Below, one piece after another: positions 42,204 through 54,940 of a stretch of 64,000 nucleotides of DNA. The stretch lies in contig NC_134101.1 of the NCBI RefSeq assembly GCF_000715075.1, positions 120,470,616-120,534,615 on the forward strand, in the 5' to 3' direction. The stretch comes from Nicotiana tabacum. Taxonomy: Eukaryota > Streptophyta > Magnoliopsida > Solanales > Solanaceae. The notes below the pieces were generated by a model. The model did no database searches. It was not told the DNA's origin and saw only the letters and a list, made by a program, of their open reading frames with translations. The position numbers were made by a program, and so were the translations under genes. Within the stretch, counting starts at the first letter, position 1; each line of letters opens with the position of its first letter.

Positions 42204-45200
42204 ACTAGCGTATCATTATTTTTGGGGTAAGGTCATGAAATTTGCTAAACGAACGATCCCGAAGTCTATACAATTATTAACCTTTTATTGAGGGCCCCGC
42301 AACTTATACGTTTTATTGGGTGAGGCTCATCTCATTTATATTAACAGGATAATCCTAAAGTGCCTACATTTTCCTATTAAATTTGTCTCTACAAAATGAA
42401 AGAGAAAAGGTCCTAATTTATTTACATGCTTACGAGTTGTTATAGTTGGGTTCCGAATATGATTCGTAAAATCTGAAAATGATGCAAGCAGGGCAGTCCG
42501 TTGCCAATGCGGGCCCAGACCCAATGTGTATGGCATAAACAGGACCCGGGCCATCTCATTCACATGTTACTACCTAGTTACAGTATACTAGGCATGCTCA
42601 CAGTTTGTCAAATAAAAAAAGAAACTTGGCAATCTAATTTTAATCCTAAACCATTTAAATGCTGAAATTAACCAATAGTATTTAGCTAAACCATATTCCT
42701 ACAAGTTCCGAAATGATCTATTCGTTTAATGAACTAACTGTTGAATGTTTAAAAATAGTCTTAATCAGCTAACATGCTTTTTGAGACATGATAATCATCC
42801 AACAATAACGAATTAACTGGACAGAGTTACTACACCATTTATTTATTTTTTAGGCAATACAAAGATAGTTCATCCGCTAAGCTACCGTCAGATGTTCCAA
42901 TATATATATTGAACAGCTACATGATTCTGATTAGAGTAAGCTAAATAATGTATATATACAAATAAAATTCAGAATATAATTAAGATAAATTCAGAACTTC
43001 AACTCTTCATTTCATATTCATGCTTCATGTTTCAGTTTACAGTAACCAGCGTGTCAGTTGTGTACCTGATATTGGAAGCAAAAGAAAAGGAAGATCAGCA
43101 GAAATGCAGTAGCATACAACAACAGCAACACCCAGCAACCAGTAACAACCAGCAACGAGAAACCAGTGACAGATTTTAAAATCAAGATAAAAAATCCAGC
43201 AAACCAGTGAAGTAGTGGCAAACAACCAACCAAACTCAAGGAACAAATCAAACGAAAATCCAGAAACACCAACAACAATCAACGGGCAGAAGCAAAGGGA
43301 ATCTTTTCAGATTGAAAGACTTAGTTAATGTTTAACCCTTAATTTCTGAATCCGTATATCAGAATATTTAGATTGTACATCAGGTGTATACTACTCTCTC
43401 TTTAAATATTCAGACAATCCCTTATCCCCTTTCAATATTTTTCGGAATCCTCTCTCTATTTTTCGGAAGTCTCCCCTTTTCTCAATATCCAGCCCCTCTA
43501 TTTATAGCCAAACTCTCCTTATTTAAATTAAATCTCACTATCTTCCACCCATCCCCCTTTTTAATCTCACTACCTAATATTTTGTCCCCCACTACATTAA
43601 ACAAATATATTAGTTCTCACTAACACATATCTTTTCTTTATTTAATTCCATTATTCTCCACTACCGCATGCTTTGTCCCCCACTATATTAAACAATGTAT
43701 AAATTCCCCACCATTATGTCTTGAACCCCACTACGTATTATTTTAATATTATTTAATCTTAATGGACAAAGCACTCAAAATAAAAAATTATTCAGATTTT
43801 CAATTCCAAAAATACCCCTCTAAAATTACTGAAATTACTATTCTACCCCTGAAAATACTGCAATTTACCATTCTACCCCATCAGGTATAACCAATTCAAC
43901 TAATCGATTCTAACCAAAATACAGCAGCTATAACCAATTCTTAATCAAATTCAATCAACAAATTCAAACTAAATGATGAACAACAAAGAAGCAACTGGAA
44001 TTATTTTGAGAACATTATTTTTAAACAACAAATCTACTTTTAGATTCAACAACAATAACAAACAAGTATATTCAAATCATTAAACTCAATCATCATTTGA
44101 ACTCAAACTAAATCAAACAACATCATAACAAACATAAACGATTCGAACTAAAATAAACACTTGGGACCAACACATAAACACGCGACATTAAATCACTTCT
44201 TGAAAAACTAACAAACTCCAAACAAAATGAGCACGAATCTGTCACCTTCATCAACATATCCAACAAATCCAAACAGATCGGGGGTGCAACAAGAATATCA
44301 TTTCCATGTAAAACATTTACAAATTAACACATTTGTCATGGAAGCGCAAACAGCAGGAATTAAGAATAGAGAAACGGAACCTTTCATTGAATGACCAACC
44401 CGAGTCGACGTACAAGAGACTCGATCAAAACTTTACCGTACCAAAGCTTAAACCTCGACGGAACTGAGCAGACCTCGGATGGCTGGTGTTTGGGAGACGG
44501 ACTGGGCGTGTGATGTTGCTGGGTTTGGCTGGAGGTGAACGACGAAGCTCAGGCGTGGTGGAGCTGGAGCTTGCGACTGAAGGAGCAGTGGCTGGAGCTC
44601 GCGACTGTGGTCGTTCATGGCTTGGAGCTGGACGATGGTGGTTTGTGTGTTCGAGCTGGAGGTCGTGAGGACGATGAAGAAGATGGTCGTTCACGGACAA
44701 CACGACATGGAGGTGAAGGTCGACGGATTGCTTCACGTCACTGCTAGAGCTGCTCGCTAATGGAGTCGACGATTTCTGGGTTCAAGTTGGAGGCGGTGAA
44801 GCAGCAGCAGTTGCTGCTGTTGATTGATGGAAAATAAGGGGTCGTTGGGTGTTTTGGAGAAGATGAAGCGAGGGGGGGTGGTTTTTTAGGGTTTTGGGGT
44901 TTGGTTATTTGGGTGAAGGGTAACTGAAAGAGGGAGGGTCCTTTTGGTTTAGTGTTGGACCGGGTCGGGGTGTTTTGGGTTGGGTAAGGGGTTATTTGGT
45001 TTGGGCCTGGGGTTTAAAATTGGAGGAAGGGCCCAATCCGATTTTCTTCTTCTTTTTGTTCTCTTTTTTTTTTTTACTTATTGATAAAACTAAAATGTTA
45101 AAATTAAATTATAAAAACCAAAATTATCTTAAAATACTAATTAACTTCTAATAATAATTATCACCCAAAATTAAACATTCATAAAATAAAATCACATAAT

Positions 45201-45487
45201 TTGGACATTAAATGCTAAAAATGCAAAGGATGCCTATTTTTGTAATTTTCATTCTTGTAAAACAAACTTAATTACTCATAATTGCAAACCTAAATCCTAA
45301 ATGCAATGCGACATATTTTTGTATTTTTTTTATTAATTTAGCAAATAAACATGCACAGACAAATGCAAACAATACAAGAAAAATAACACAAAATTCACAA
45401 CAATTGCAAACAATCAAAAAAAAATTGTTTTATTTTTGGAATTTTTTGGGAGTAATTCTCATATAGGGCAAAAATCACGTGCTTACA
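42204..45487 (-). repeat. Element C 3' LTR, main piece (with ACTAG duplication of B at 42204-42208)
   Basis: Continues the C LTR from 877. It carries GGGGGACAAA words (plus strand TTTGTCCCCCAC at about 43579 and 43673) and a TATA-like box at 43499-43506 on the minus strand. It ends in sense with TGTAAGCACGTG at 45487. The start is nearly the same as that of A (TGTAAGCACGTGATTTTTGC), so A and C are related subfamilies. GC-rich open frames at 44425-44750 lie on both strands and are not convincing. Confidence 0.88.
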
Positions 45488-46030
45488 GCTGCCCCTCTTT
45501 GTCCGAAAATACGAGGAGTTTTCGTGCAAAGATAAAGTGAGCGATTTTTGCTCATCTGAGTACTCCGTGTGAAGCATTTTTTTGAAAAAGATTTAATCGA
45601 ACCTTTGCTTCAAAGGTTTCCTACATATCCCTGGCTAGAAGGGAATCAGGTTAATGTAGTTCGGGAAGTTTTGGTAACTGGGACTACCATGAGACTGCAA
45701 TGTTACTGCTGTTGCATGCTGTTATTACTGCTTGCTGACCTCCTTATTACACCGTGCTGAAAGAAAACAAGAAGCTAGACTAGACCATAGTCTATGAATT
45801 ACAAAATCTTATCTAAATCATGCTCTTGTGTCTCTTGTTGCTTTGATGTCTCGGTGACTCCTCTGATATTTCTTTACTTCCGATTTGTCTTGTATTCTCC
45901 CTTGACTGCCGATCTCGAACTGCTTATTTCCTTTTCACATTATTTTTCCATCGAGTCTTGGACTTCCTTCCTCTGCTGGGGATTCTTGTTGTTTCCTGCT
46001 GGGGATTTCGGCTGTATTCTTTTGCTTTAC
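45488..46030 (-). other. Element C polypurine tract and module M4 region
   Basis: The polypurine tract AAAGAGGGGCAGC (sense) is at 45488-45500. Module M4 is at 45600-45664: outer stem CTACA/TGTAG, inner stem TCCCT-TCTAGCC-AGGGA, downstream hairpin AACCTTTG-AAG-CAAAGGT. Two TGCTGGGGAT words lie at about 45978-46010. No gene is seen. Confidence 0.7.
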
Positions 46031-47060
46031 TGACTTGAAATGTATTTCTCTATTATATGGGTGGGCTCCCAACTTCAAAACATGAAATTTAAAGACAGAA
46101 ATGTATTCCTCTGTTATATGGGTGGGCTCCTAATTTCAAAACTTTGAAATTTAAAGACTGAAATGTATTCCTCTGTTATATGGGCGGGCTCCCAACTTTA
46201 ACCAACAACTTTGAAAATAAATCGTCATTCTGTTCTTCAGGGGGGCTCCTGACCTCAACAGCAACTTTAAAATAAATCGTCATTCTGTTCTTCAGGGGGG
46301 CTCCTGACCTCAACAACACATTTTTTTTTAAAAATAAATCGCCATTCCTTTCTTCAGGCGGGCGAGATTTCAACAACTTCGAAAAATAAATCGTCATTCT
46401 GTTCTTCAGGGGGGCTCCTGACCTCGACAACAACTTTAAAATAAATCGTCATTCTGTTCTTCAGGGGGCTCCTGACCTCAACAACATTTTTTAAAAATAA
46501 ATCGTCATTCCTTTCTTCAGGCGGGCTAGATTCAACAATAACTTCAAAAAATAAATCGCCATTCTGTTCTTCAGGGGGCTCCTGACCTTAACCACAACTT
46601 TGAAAATAAATCGTCTTTCCTCTCTTCAGGCGGGCTCCTGACCTCATCAACAACTTTGAAAATAAATTGTCATTCCTCTCCTCAGGCGGGCTCCTGACCT
46701 CAACCACAACTTTGAAAATAAATCGTCTTTCCTCTCTTCAGGTGGGCTCCTGACCTCATCAACAACTTTGAAAATAAATTGCCATTCCTCTCTTCAGGCG
46801 GGCTCCTGACCTCAAAAACAACTTTGAAAATAAATCGCCTTTCCTCTCTTCAGGCGGGCTCCTAACCTCATCAACAACTTTGAAAATAAATTGTCATTCC
46901 TCTCTTCAGGCGGGCTCCTGACCTCAACAACAACTTTGAAAATAAATTGTCATTCCTCTCTTCAGGCGGGCTCCTGACCTCAACAACAACTTTGAAAATA
47001 AATCATCATTCCTCTCTTCAGGTGAGCTGCTGACCTCAACCACACTTTGAAAATAAATCG
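46031..47060 (-). repeat. Two tandem hairpin-repeat families in the element C 3' region
   Basis: 46031-46200 holds three ~61-bp units with GGG(C/T)GGGCTCCCAA. 46200-47060 holds about 15 units of 55-60 bp with TTCAGGCGGGCTCCTGACCT and AACTTTGAAAATAAATCG. In sense these are the TGGG-AGCCCG-CCCA and TCAGG-AGCCCG-CCTGA hairpins also seen in A, in the same order along the element. Confidence 0.9.
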
Positions 47061-47150
47061 CCATTGGCAATATTTTGGCAATGTTCATACAAGCAGGACC
47101 ACTCGGGTCGAAATAAATTAAACGTCCTTTGGAGAAAGGATTAAATTCAA

Positions 47151-47390
47151 TATCCTGTTCGAGGGCGGATAGACCTGAAATATCCTGTTCGAGGGCGGAT
47201 GAACCCGAAATATCCTATTCGAGGGCGGATGAACCCAAAATATCCTATTCGAGGGCGGATGAACCCAAAATATCCTACTCGAGGGCGGATGAACCCAAAA
47301 TATCCTATTCGAGGGCGGATGAACCCAAAATATCCTATTCGAGGGCGGATAAACCCAAAATATCCTATTCGAGGGCGGATGAACCCAATT
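47151..47390 (-). repeat. Eight copies of a 30-bp unit, element C
   Basis: The plus-strand unit is TATCCTATTCGAGGGCGGAT followed by GAACCCAAAA. It is the same family as the 60-copy array of element D. The length is a multiple of three, so it reads open in several frames; these are not genes. Confidence 0.92.
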
Positions 47391-48952
47391 TCTTCAACTT
47401 AAATGTAAAGACTGAAATGTATTCCTCTGTTATATGGGCGGGCTCCCAATTTCAAAACTTGAAATTTAAATCGCCATTCTGTTCTTCAGGGGGGGCTCCT
47501 GACCTCAACAACTTTCTTAAATATTAACACCTCCATTCTCCAGGCGGGCTCCTGACCTCAAAAACAACTTTTTGCAAAACTTTAAACTTCAATGACTCAA
47601 CCTGGAAGTGCGTCTCCTATGACTGAATTATTGATTTAAGAAGCGCATCTCCTATGGTGAAGATAAATTTAGGAGGAAGTGCGTCTCATACGGGTGAAAA
47701 CTTCAGTGACTAAAACTAGGAATTGCGTCTCCTATGACTGAACTATTGATTTAGGAAGTGCGTCTCCTATGCGTGAACCATTTCCTTCTTCCTGAATTAT
47801 CTTCTTACAGAACTGCTTTCCTTAAACTTGTGTTGTCTTCCCTCGAAACTGCTGGGGATAACACTGATGGGGAATTATTTACTTACCTGTTGGGGGATAA
47901 TATTACTGGGGGAATCTCCTTTCTTCCCCTTTTTTCCAAAACTACTTCCTTCAAAACTTTTCTTTCTCAACATTGCTGGGGATAAAATGTTATCAGCTGG
48001 GGATAACGCTGTCGAGGATAACATTGCTGGGGGATTTTGATTCCTTCAAAACTAGTGCTTCACTCTTCTGAAGGCTGCTGGGAATGACACTGGCCTTTTG
48101 CTTTTTCCGAGCACAAGTTTCATCCTTTTGTTCTGTCCGCTGGGGAACAACTTCCTTCATTAAAACTTGTTATGTTGGGGGTATTGAGACTGGTGCTATC
48201 TTTATTCTTCCCCAAATGGGTATCTGACTTCCAGAAAATTTTCTAAATGAAAGGAAAATTTTCTGCCCCAGTTTGATAATCTCCCTTGTGGCATGCATTT
48301 CCGTCATCAATGCCATTTCCTTTACCTATTTCAAATCAAACAAAATTTGTTAGTTTAAAACGTGGTGGTTGGTTGTGATACTCCTACTGGGGATGGCTTT
48401 TCCCTTTCTCCTTTCCCGCTCTGCGTTCCAATTACACTATCAAAACTTGCTTGGGATGATATTATTTGCTGGGGATGATATTCCTGCTGGTCTTAGAATG
48501 ACTTGCCCTGCTTTGCGTCGTTTGGCTATCTTGAAACTTGGGTGATAACTTCCGACCTTATTGTCGATTCCTTATTCACCAACCTCTCAACGTTGTTTTT
48601 CCCTCTGACCGGGTATTTTTTCCATGATAGCTGATTCCCCTTGAGGATTTTGCAATGTTTTGCTGATAAACCACATTCTTTGTTCATTCGTGTCACTGAA
48701 AACAACCTTTTCTGCTGGGGATATCCCTCTTCTTTTGTGGCATAGCTCGGAAACTGGCATTTCCACGACCTTTTAGTCTCATATTAATTTCTCAAATCAT
48801 GCCCATTGCTCTCCGCATTGTTCTTTCTTGATTTGTCCACGGGCCTTGACCTTGAGGTTTATAACATTTGATTTCGGCGGGGATATCCCTCTTGACACTC
48901 GTCCATCCTTTTGTAAATTTCCTTTTGCTGGAGATATCTTTCTTGACACTGG
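47391..48952 (-). other. Element C 3' region up to the element D insertion
   Basis: Holds one more 61-bp unit (47405-47460), a few GGAAGTGCGTCTCCTA units (47600-47775; the family of the D 34-bp array), and TGCTGGGGAT words at about 47850, 47974, 47988, 48466 and 48712. No gene is seen. The last five bases ACTGG (48948-48952) should be the target duplication of D, whose other copy is outside the window. Confidence 0.6.
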
Positions 48953-51738
48953 TGTCACACCACCTTTTTCCGTCCCCGCGAGGGGTGAAGGAGTTTTTTC
49001 CAGTTAAAGGACAATCGAAATGGGATTTATTTATTTATCTCAGAGTCGCCACTTGGGAGATTTTAGGGTGTCCCAAGTCACCAATTTAATCCCGAATCGA
49101 GGAAAAGAATGACTCCATATTACAGTCTGCGCACCAGAAATCCGGATAAGGAATTCTGTTAACCCGGGAGAAGGTGTTAGGCATTCCCGAGTTCCGTGGT
49201 TCTAGCATGGTCGCTCAACTGTTATATTTGGCTTGATTATCTGATTTTATACAAAATATAAACTTATGTGCAAATTTTATCTTTTTACCGCTTTCATAAT
49301 TATTATTATTATTTTTACAAGGAATTGCAACATTGTGAAGATGTATCTCAAACCGCGTCACAATCAATGTACCCGTGGTCGTTGACACACTTTGACTCCG
49401 TTGAGATTTGGATTTGGGTCACATAAATGTGCACCCGAATTTAAGAAAATTAAATTATTAAAGGCGCCTAAGGCGACTAGCGTATCATTTACTTTGGGTA
49501 GGGCCGTGGAATTCGCTAAACGGCCTATCCCGAATTCTAAGTATTTTAATATATACATTTAGAGGGCCCCGCAGCTTGTGCATTTTTTGTTTGTTGAGGC
49601 TCGTCTCATTCATTATTATTAAAAAAAGAATTTAACGTCATGGAAATGCATCTCAAACCACGTCACAATCAATGTACCCGTGATTAGAGACACATTTCGA
49701 CTCCGTGGAGATTTGGATTTGGGTCACATAAATGTGCACCCGGGTTTAAGGAAATAAATTATTAAATGCGTGCCTAAAGATACTAACGCGTTATTATTTT
49801 GGGAAGGCCGTGAAACTCGCTAAACGACACATTCCGGAGTCTACGTATTTTTTAATATATATATCTATGAGGGCCCCGCAATTTGTGCCTTTTATTTGGC
49901 GAGGCTCGTCTCAATTCCATTTTTAAAGGATGCCATTTTTAATACCTTTAACAATACCAAACCTTACAACCTCTTTACAACTAAAATCTCATAACTTGTC
50001 AAAAGTTTAATAAAAGAAGTTTAGCGAATGAGTGTTTCGGGAGTAGTAACAACAGGTACTAATACTATTTTTGTCCAAATGAACTAAGCAAGGGAAGGGA
50101 CGAACAAATTAACGTCAAACTGTGTCATAGAACAACTAATCCGACTTAATTAAATGACATCAAATAAACAAGAATAACATAACGCAAAAATGAACAAAAA
50201 TGCATATGGTGAAAACATGAGCAGAAAATTATCATACCAATTTCTATATTGCATCTTCGAACATTTAACGTGACGTTTCCTTATCTAATACTTGAGGTTT
50301 ACTAACCTGAACAAACAGAAACGGATAGAGCCATGGACCAGCCCTCAACATCGACCTCAACGGATAACCTCGAACGGGAACCCATGGAAATATTTATCAA
50401 GGCTCAAACGCTCGCGCTAGAAACTCGACCACGACCGGACTGAGAATGAGTCATGGCTGCTACTGGGTTTTTTTCGGTGGTCCTTTGAACGCGAGGGGCT
50501 GAACGGAAATTACTGTGTGTTGGACGGTGGAGATGGGGGAGGATACCACGTTTCTGTTGGTGAAGCAGAAGAAACGCAGCAACAGCTGGACTTGGGAAGG
50601 AGAAGAAACGCAGCCACAGCTGCTCAACAACGCAGCAACGTAGCAACTGGACATGAGGGTGGCGACTGGATAGTCGCCTGGTATGGCATTACTGGTTCGT
50701 TGCTGGGGGTGAGGAGCAGCGGGGAGGCTGGTTGTGGTCGCCGGACGTGAAGGAGGGAGGTGGTTCCCTGGTATTTTAGTCACGACGGGGAAGCAGCTGC
50801 AACAACAGCTACTCGGCAACGCAGCAACAACTACTTGCTCGACGGGAGATGGTGTAGAAGCAGTGGTCGTGGTTTTCTGGTGATGACAGGGGTGGCGATG
50901 GTTTAGGGTTCTTGTTCGTTTTTTGGTTTAGCGGAAGAAGATGATAATTTAGAGTTTTTCTAGGGTTTTTTCTTTTCTTTTGGAAGAAGAAGATGAAGTG
51001 AAAAATGTTCCTTCAAAAACCAGTCCCCCCCCCCTCTAGCCTTGTCCGTGTGTTTTTGTATATGTGCAAAGAAACATGGACCTCACGTGTGTAGGGGTCC
51101 AAGATTTGTGTCCCCCATGCGCGGTGGGGTTCCCCGTGTGTGGTGTTTCGTCCGTGTTCCCCACGCGTGTCCCCCCATGTGTGGTGGGCTCGGATTATTA
51201 CGGGCTAGGTTCGAAAATTAGGCCTAAAAACGGGTAGTTTGAACCCAAATATTATTCTTTGCCCATACCCGAGAATAAGAACACGACGTTGTTCAATTAA
51301 TCCTATGTAAGTAAAATAACTACCAAAATAAGACTGACATTTAAAACAAAACTATTTTTTAATATTTCAAGATTTAAAATAGCTACAAAACATTAATAAA
51401 ACTATTTTTGTAATTTTCGTTTTTTATATAAAGATAAAATATAAAGTAATATTTTTGTATTTTTTTCAAAATTAAAATGACTACAAAACATTAATAGAAC
51501 TATATTTTTTTGGTAATTCTCGAAATTATATAAAGTACAAAAATAAGGTACAATTTTTGTATTTTTTTTCAAGTTTATGAGAAATACATAAACTAAAATT
51601 TATATATATATTTTTTGTAATTTTTCTTTTGCGACGAAATAAAGTAAAATAGTCAAAATAGCTATACTAGACCCAATTTAAATATTCACGCTAAAAATGT
51701 GAAAATTCTCGGGGAGGGTCAAAAATCACACGTCTACA
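48953..51738 (-). repeat. Element D 3' LTR (2786 bp)
   Basis: Begins TGTCACACCACC and ends in sense with TGTAGACGTGTGATTTTTG at 51738. It is shorter than the A and B LTRs. Two copies of the ~300-bp U5 block with the GGGTCACATAAATGTGCACCC hairpin lie at 49325-49590 and 49625-49870. No CACGTG at the tip, unlike A, B and C. The open frames at 50404-50819 are low-complexity. Confidence 0.93.
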
Positions 51739-52429
51739 GCTGCCCCTCTTTGACTGGAAACACGAAGAGTTTTCCGACAAAGAACGACTAGACATGTTTT
51801 TGACCCGACCATTATTTGGAGGGACTACACTAAGGAAAGGAAGGGAATGTGACCGAGCCCTGGTATCTGAGCTGTCTACATATCCTTGGTTATAAAGGAA
51901 TCAGGCCACGTGTAGTTCGGAGCTGAGAGAGATGGTAGAGTGTACCGAGGTGAAGAGCCGATCGAGGTGCCATTCCGTTGAGGTTCCGGTCCGCGGTCCT
52001 GTCATTACATCAAAAATGAAAAATGAGAAAGATTAACTAAGCCTATCAACTACTAGTTACAAGGATTCCTATCTATAAGTCTTCCGAAACTTGATCTTGA
52101 GTCTTGAATGGTGCTTCATACAGACTTTGGATTTGAACCTTGATACTTGCTAGTTGTAGGTGCTAGTTCTTGAGCAGACCACATCTGTTCTCCACTTCCG
52201 TACTTTGGATTCTTTTTTCTTTTTTTTTTTCTTTTTTTTTTCTTTTTTTTTCTATGCTTGTTTTTTTTCTTTTCTTGTTTTTGTTTTTGTGACTAGCTTC
52301 TGTTGATCATCTCAGACTGTTGACTCGCATTCTGGAGGCGAGCTTCTGTTATTTCTAACTTGGATTGAATGCTGGGGATTTTTGTTGTAACCTTCTGCCT
52401 TCCAGTGGGTTACTGCCTGATCTTGAAAG
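51739..52429 (-). other. Element D polypurine tract and module M4 region
   Basis: The polypurine tract is at 51739-51751. Module M4 is at 51853-51920: outer stem CTACA/TGTAG, inner stem TCCTT-TATAACC-AAGGA, downstream hairpin AGCTC...GGGCT. A pyrimidine tract lies at 52210-52290 and a TGCTGGGGAT at about 52370. No gene is seen. Confidence 0.68.
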
Positions 52430-52620
52430 ATATTCCTCTGTTCTACAGGCAGACTCCTGACTTCTTCATTCTTCAACACATAACAACAACCTCCGTTCTA
52501 CAGGCGGGCTCCTGAATTCTTCATCTTCAACATATAACAACCTCCGTTCTACAGGCGGGCTCCTGACTTCATCATTTTTCAACATATAGCAACCTCCGTT
52601 CTACAGGCGGGCTCCTGAAA
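52430..52620 (-). repeat. Four units of a ~57-bp hairpin repeat, element D
   Basis: The unit holds CCTCCGTTCTACAGGCGGGC followed by TCCTGA. In sense it is CAGG-AGCCCG-CCTG, the same loop as in A and C with a shorter stem. Related to the 56-bp family. Confidence 0.85.
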
Positions 52621-52739
52621 ACCAAAACAAACAAATCAAACGAAATTTCCTAACCCAGTTTGCACTGGGAAGATTTGCGAGTCGTTAGCAAAATTGTAAC
52701 CCACTTATACTACTGATGCAATGATGAGATTAAACTAAA

Positions 52740-54775
52740 GACTAGACTAGGATGTGCATCTCCTACGAGTAAAACCAAAAAAAACTCTTGCTAGCAAATG
52801 TGTCTGCTGAAATAAAACCTCAATGACTCAAACTAGGAAGCGCGTCTCCTACGAATGAAATCTTAAATGAACCAGACTAGGAAGTGTGTCTCCTAAAGCA
52901 AGAATATAACCTGAACAACCCAGACTAGGAAGTGCGACTCCTATGGGTAGAATTTTAATGATTTCGAACTAGGAAGTGCGTCTCCTAATAATGAAAACTT
53001 AATTAAGGAAGTGAGTTTCCTATGCATGAAATTAAACTTAGGAAGTGCGTCTCCTAGGGGTAAAATAAACTTAGGAAGTGCGTCTCCTATGGGTGAAACC
53101 TTAATGATTTTGAACTAAGAAGTGCGTCTCCCATGAGTGAAAATAATTTAGGAAGTGCGTCTCCTATGCATGAAATCTTAATTTAGGAAGTGCGTCTCCT
53201 ATGGGGTAAAAGTAAACTTAGGAAGTGCGTCTCCTATTGGTAAAACTAAACTTAGGAAGTGCGTCTCCTAAGGGTAAAAATAAACTTAGGAAGTGCGTCT
53301 TCTATGAATGAAAATAAACTCAGGAAGTGCGTATCCTAGGGTAAAAATAAACTTAGGAAGTGCGTTTCCTATGGTGTAAAAGTAAACTTAGGAAGTGCGT
53401 CTCCTATGGGTAAAACTAAACTTAGGAAGTGCGTCTCCTATTGGTAAAACTAAACTTAGGAAGTGCGTCTCCTATTGGTAAAACTAAACTTAGGAAGTGC
53501 GTCTCCTATTGGTACAACTAAACTTAGGAAGTGCGTCTCCTATTGGTAAAACTAAACTTAGGAAGTGCGTCTCCTATTGGTAACATAAACTTACGAAGTG
53601 CGTCTCCTATTGGTAAAACTAAACTTAGGAAGTGCGTCTCCTATGGGTAAAACTTAAACTTAGGAAGTGCGTCTCTTATTGGTAAAATGAAACTTAGGAA
53701 GTGCGTCTCCTATTGGTAAAATGAAACTTAGGAAGCGCGTCTCCTATTGGTAAAATAAACTTTAGGAAGTGCGTCTCCTATTGGTAAAACTAAACTTAGG
53801 AAGTGCATCTCCTATTGGTAAAACTAAACTTGGGAAGTGCGTCTCCTATTGGTAAAACTAAACTTAGGAATTGCGTCTCCTATTGGTAAAACTAAACTTA
53901 GGAAGTGCGTCTGCTATAGGTAAAATGAAACTTAGGAAGTGCGTCTCCTATTGGTAAAATGAAACTTAGGAAGTGCGTCTCCTGTGGGTAAAACTAAACT
54001 TAGGAAGTGCGTCTCCTGTGGGTAAAACAGACTTAGGAAGTGCGTCTCCTATGGGTAAAACTAAACTTAGGAAGTGCGTCTCCTATTGGAAAAACTAAAC
54101 TTAGGAAGTGCGTCTCCTATTGGTAAAACTAAACTTAGGAAGTGCGTCTCCTATTGGTAAAACTAAACTTAGGAAGTGCGTCTCCTATTGGTAAAACTAA
54201 ACTTAGGAAGTGCGTCTCCTATTGGTAAAACTAAACTTAGGAAGTGCGTCTCCTATTGGTAAAACTAAACTTAGGAAGTGCGTCTCCTATTGGTAAAACT
54301 AAACTTAGGAAGTGCGTCTCCTATTGGTAAAACTAAACTTAGGAAGTGCGTCTCCTATTGGTAAAACTAAACTTAGGAAGTGCGTCTCCTATTGGTAAAA
54401 TGAAACTTAGGAAGTGCGTCTCCTGTGGGTAAAACTAAACTTAGGAAGTGCGTCTCCTATGGGTAAAACTAAACTTAGGAAGTGCGTCTCCTATTGGTAA
54501 ACTAAACTTTAGGAAGTGCATCTCCTATTGGTAAAACTAAACTTAGGAAGTGCGTCTCCTATTGGTAAAACTAAACTTAGGAAGTGCGTCTCCTATTGGT
54601 AAAACTAAACTTAGGAAGTGCGTCTCTTATTGGTAAAATGAAACTTAGGAAGTGCGTCTCCTATTGGTAAAATGAAACTTAGGAAGTGCGTCTCCTATTG
54701 GTAAAATTAAACTTAGGAAGTGCGTCTCCTATTGGTAAAACTGAACTTAGGAAGTGCATCTCCTATTGGTAAAGA
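52740..54775 (-). repeat. Tandem array of more than 50 copies of a 34-bp unit, element D
   Basis: The unit is ACTTAGGAAGTGCGTCTCCT then ATTGGTAAAACTAA. The first ~10 units (52740-53380) are diverged and variable in length; the centre (53900-54700) is close to perfect, as expected from local unequal exchange. In sense TAGGA-GACGCACT-TCCTA forms a hairpin. A few units exist in element C. Confidence 0.95.
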
Positions 54776-54920
54776 CGTGGAATGTATTCCCTTGTTATAC
54801 AGGTGGGCGCCTAATGGTAAAGACATGAAATGTATTCCCTTGTTATACAGGTGGGCGCCTAAAATATGAAATGAACAGACAAAAAAGTATTCCTCTCGTT
54901 ATTCAGGTGGGCGCCTGTCT
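54776..54920 (-). repeat. Three units of the GTGGGCGCCTA repeat, element D
   Basis: TATTCCC(T)TGTTATACAGG then TGGGCGCCTAA, about 50-58 bp apart. It is the same family as the 23-copy array of element B, here amplified only three times. Confidence 0.85.
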
Positions 54921-54940
54921 TCAACAACAACTTTGAAAAT

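Larger units (their letters stand above)
342..48952 (-). mobile_element. Element C: oldest Tat/Ogre-type LTR retrotransposon of the nest, 3' part only
   Basis: Element C reads on the minus strand. Its 3' LTR is split by element B into 342-877 and 42204-45487; removing B and one ACTAG copy gives about 3.8 kb. The LTR begins (sense) TGTAAGCACGTG at 45487 and ends GGTGTGACA at 342. The polypurine tract follows at 45488-45500, then a 3' region with short tandem repeats up to 48952, where element D interrupts it. The coding region and 5' LTR of C lie beyond the window. The span given includes the nested element B (878-42203). Confidence 0.85.

Noticed and set aside
44425..44750. GC-rich open frames in the C LTR
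   Set aside because: Both strands are open, composition is biased, and the region is within an LTR with no similarity I recognise.
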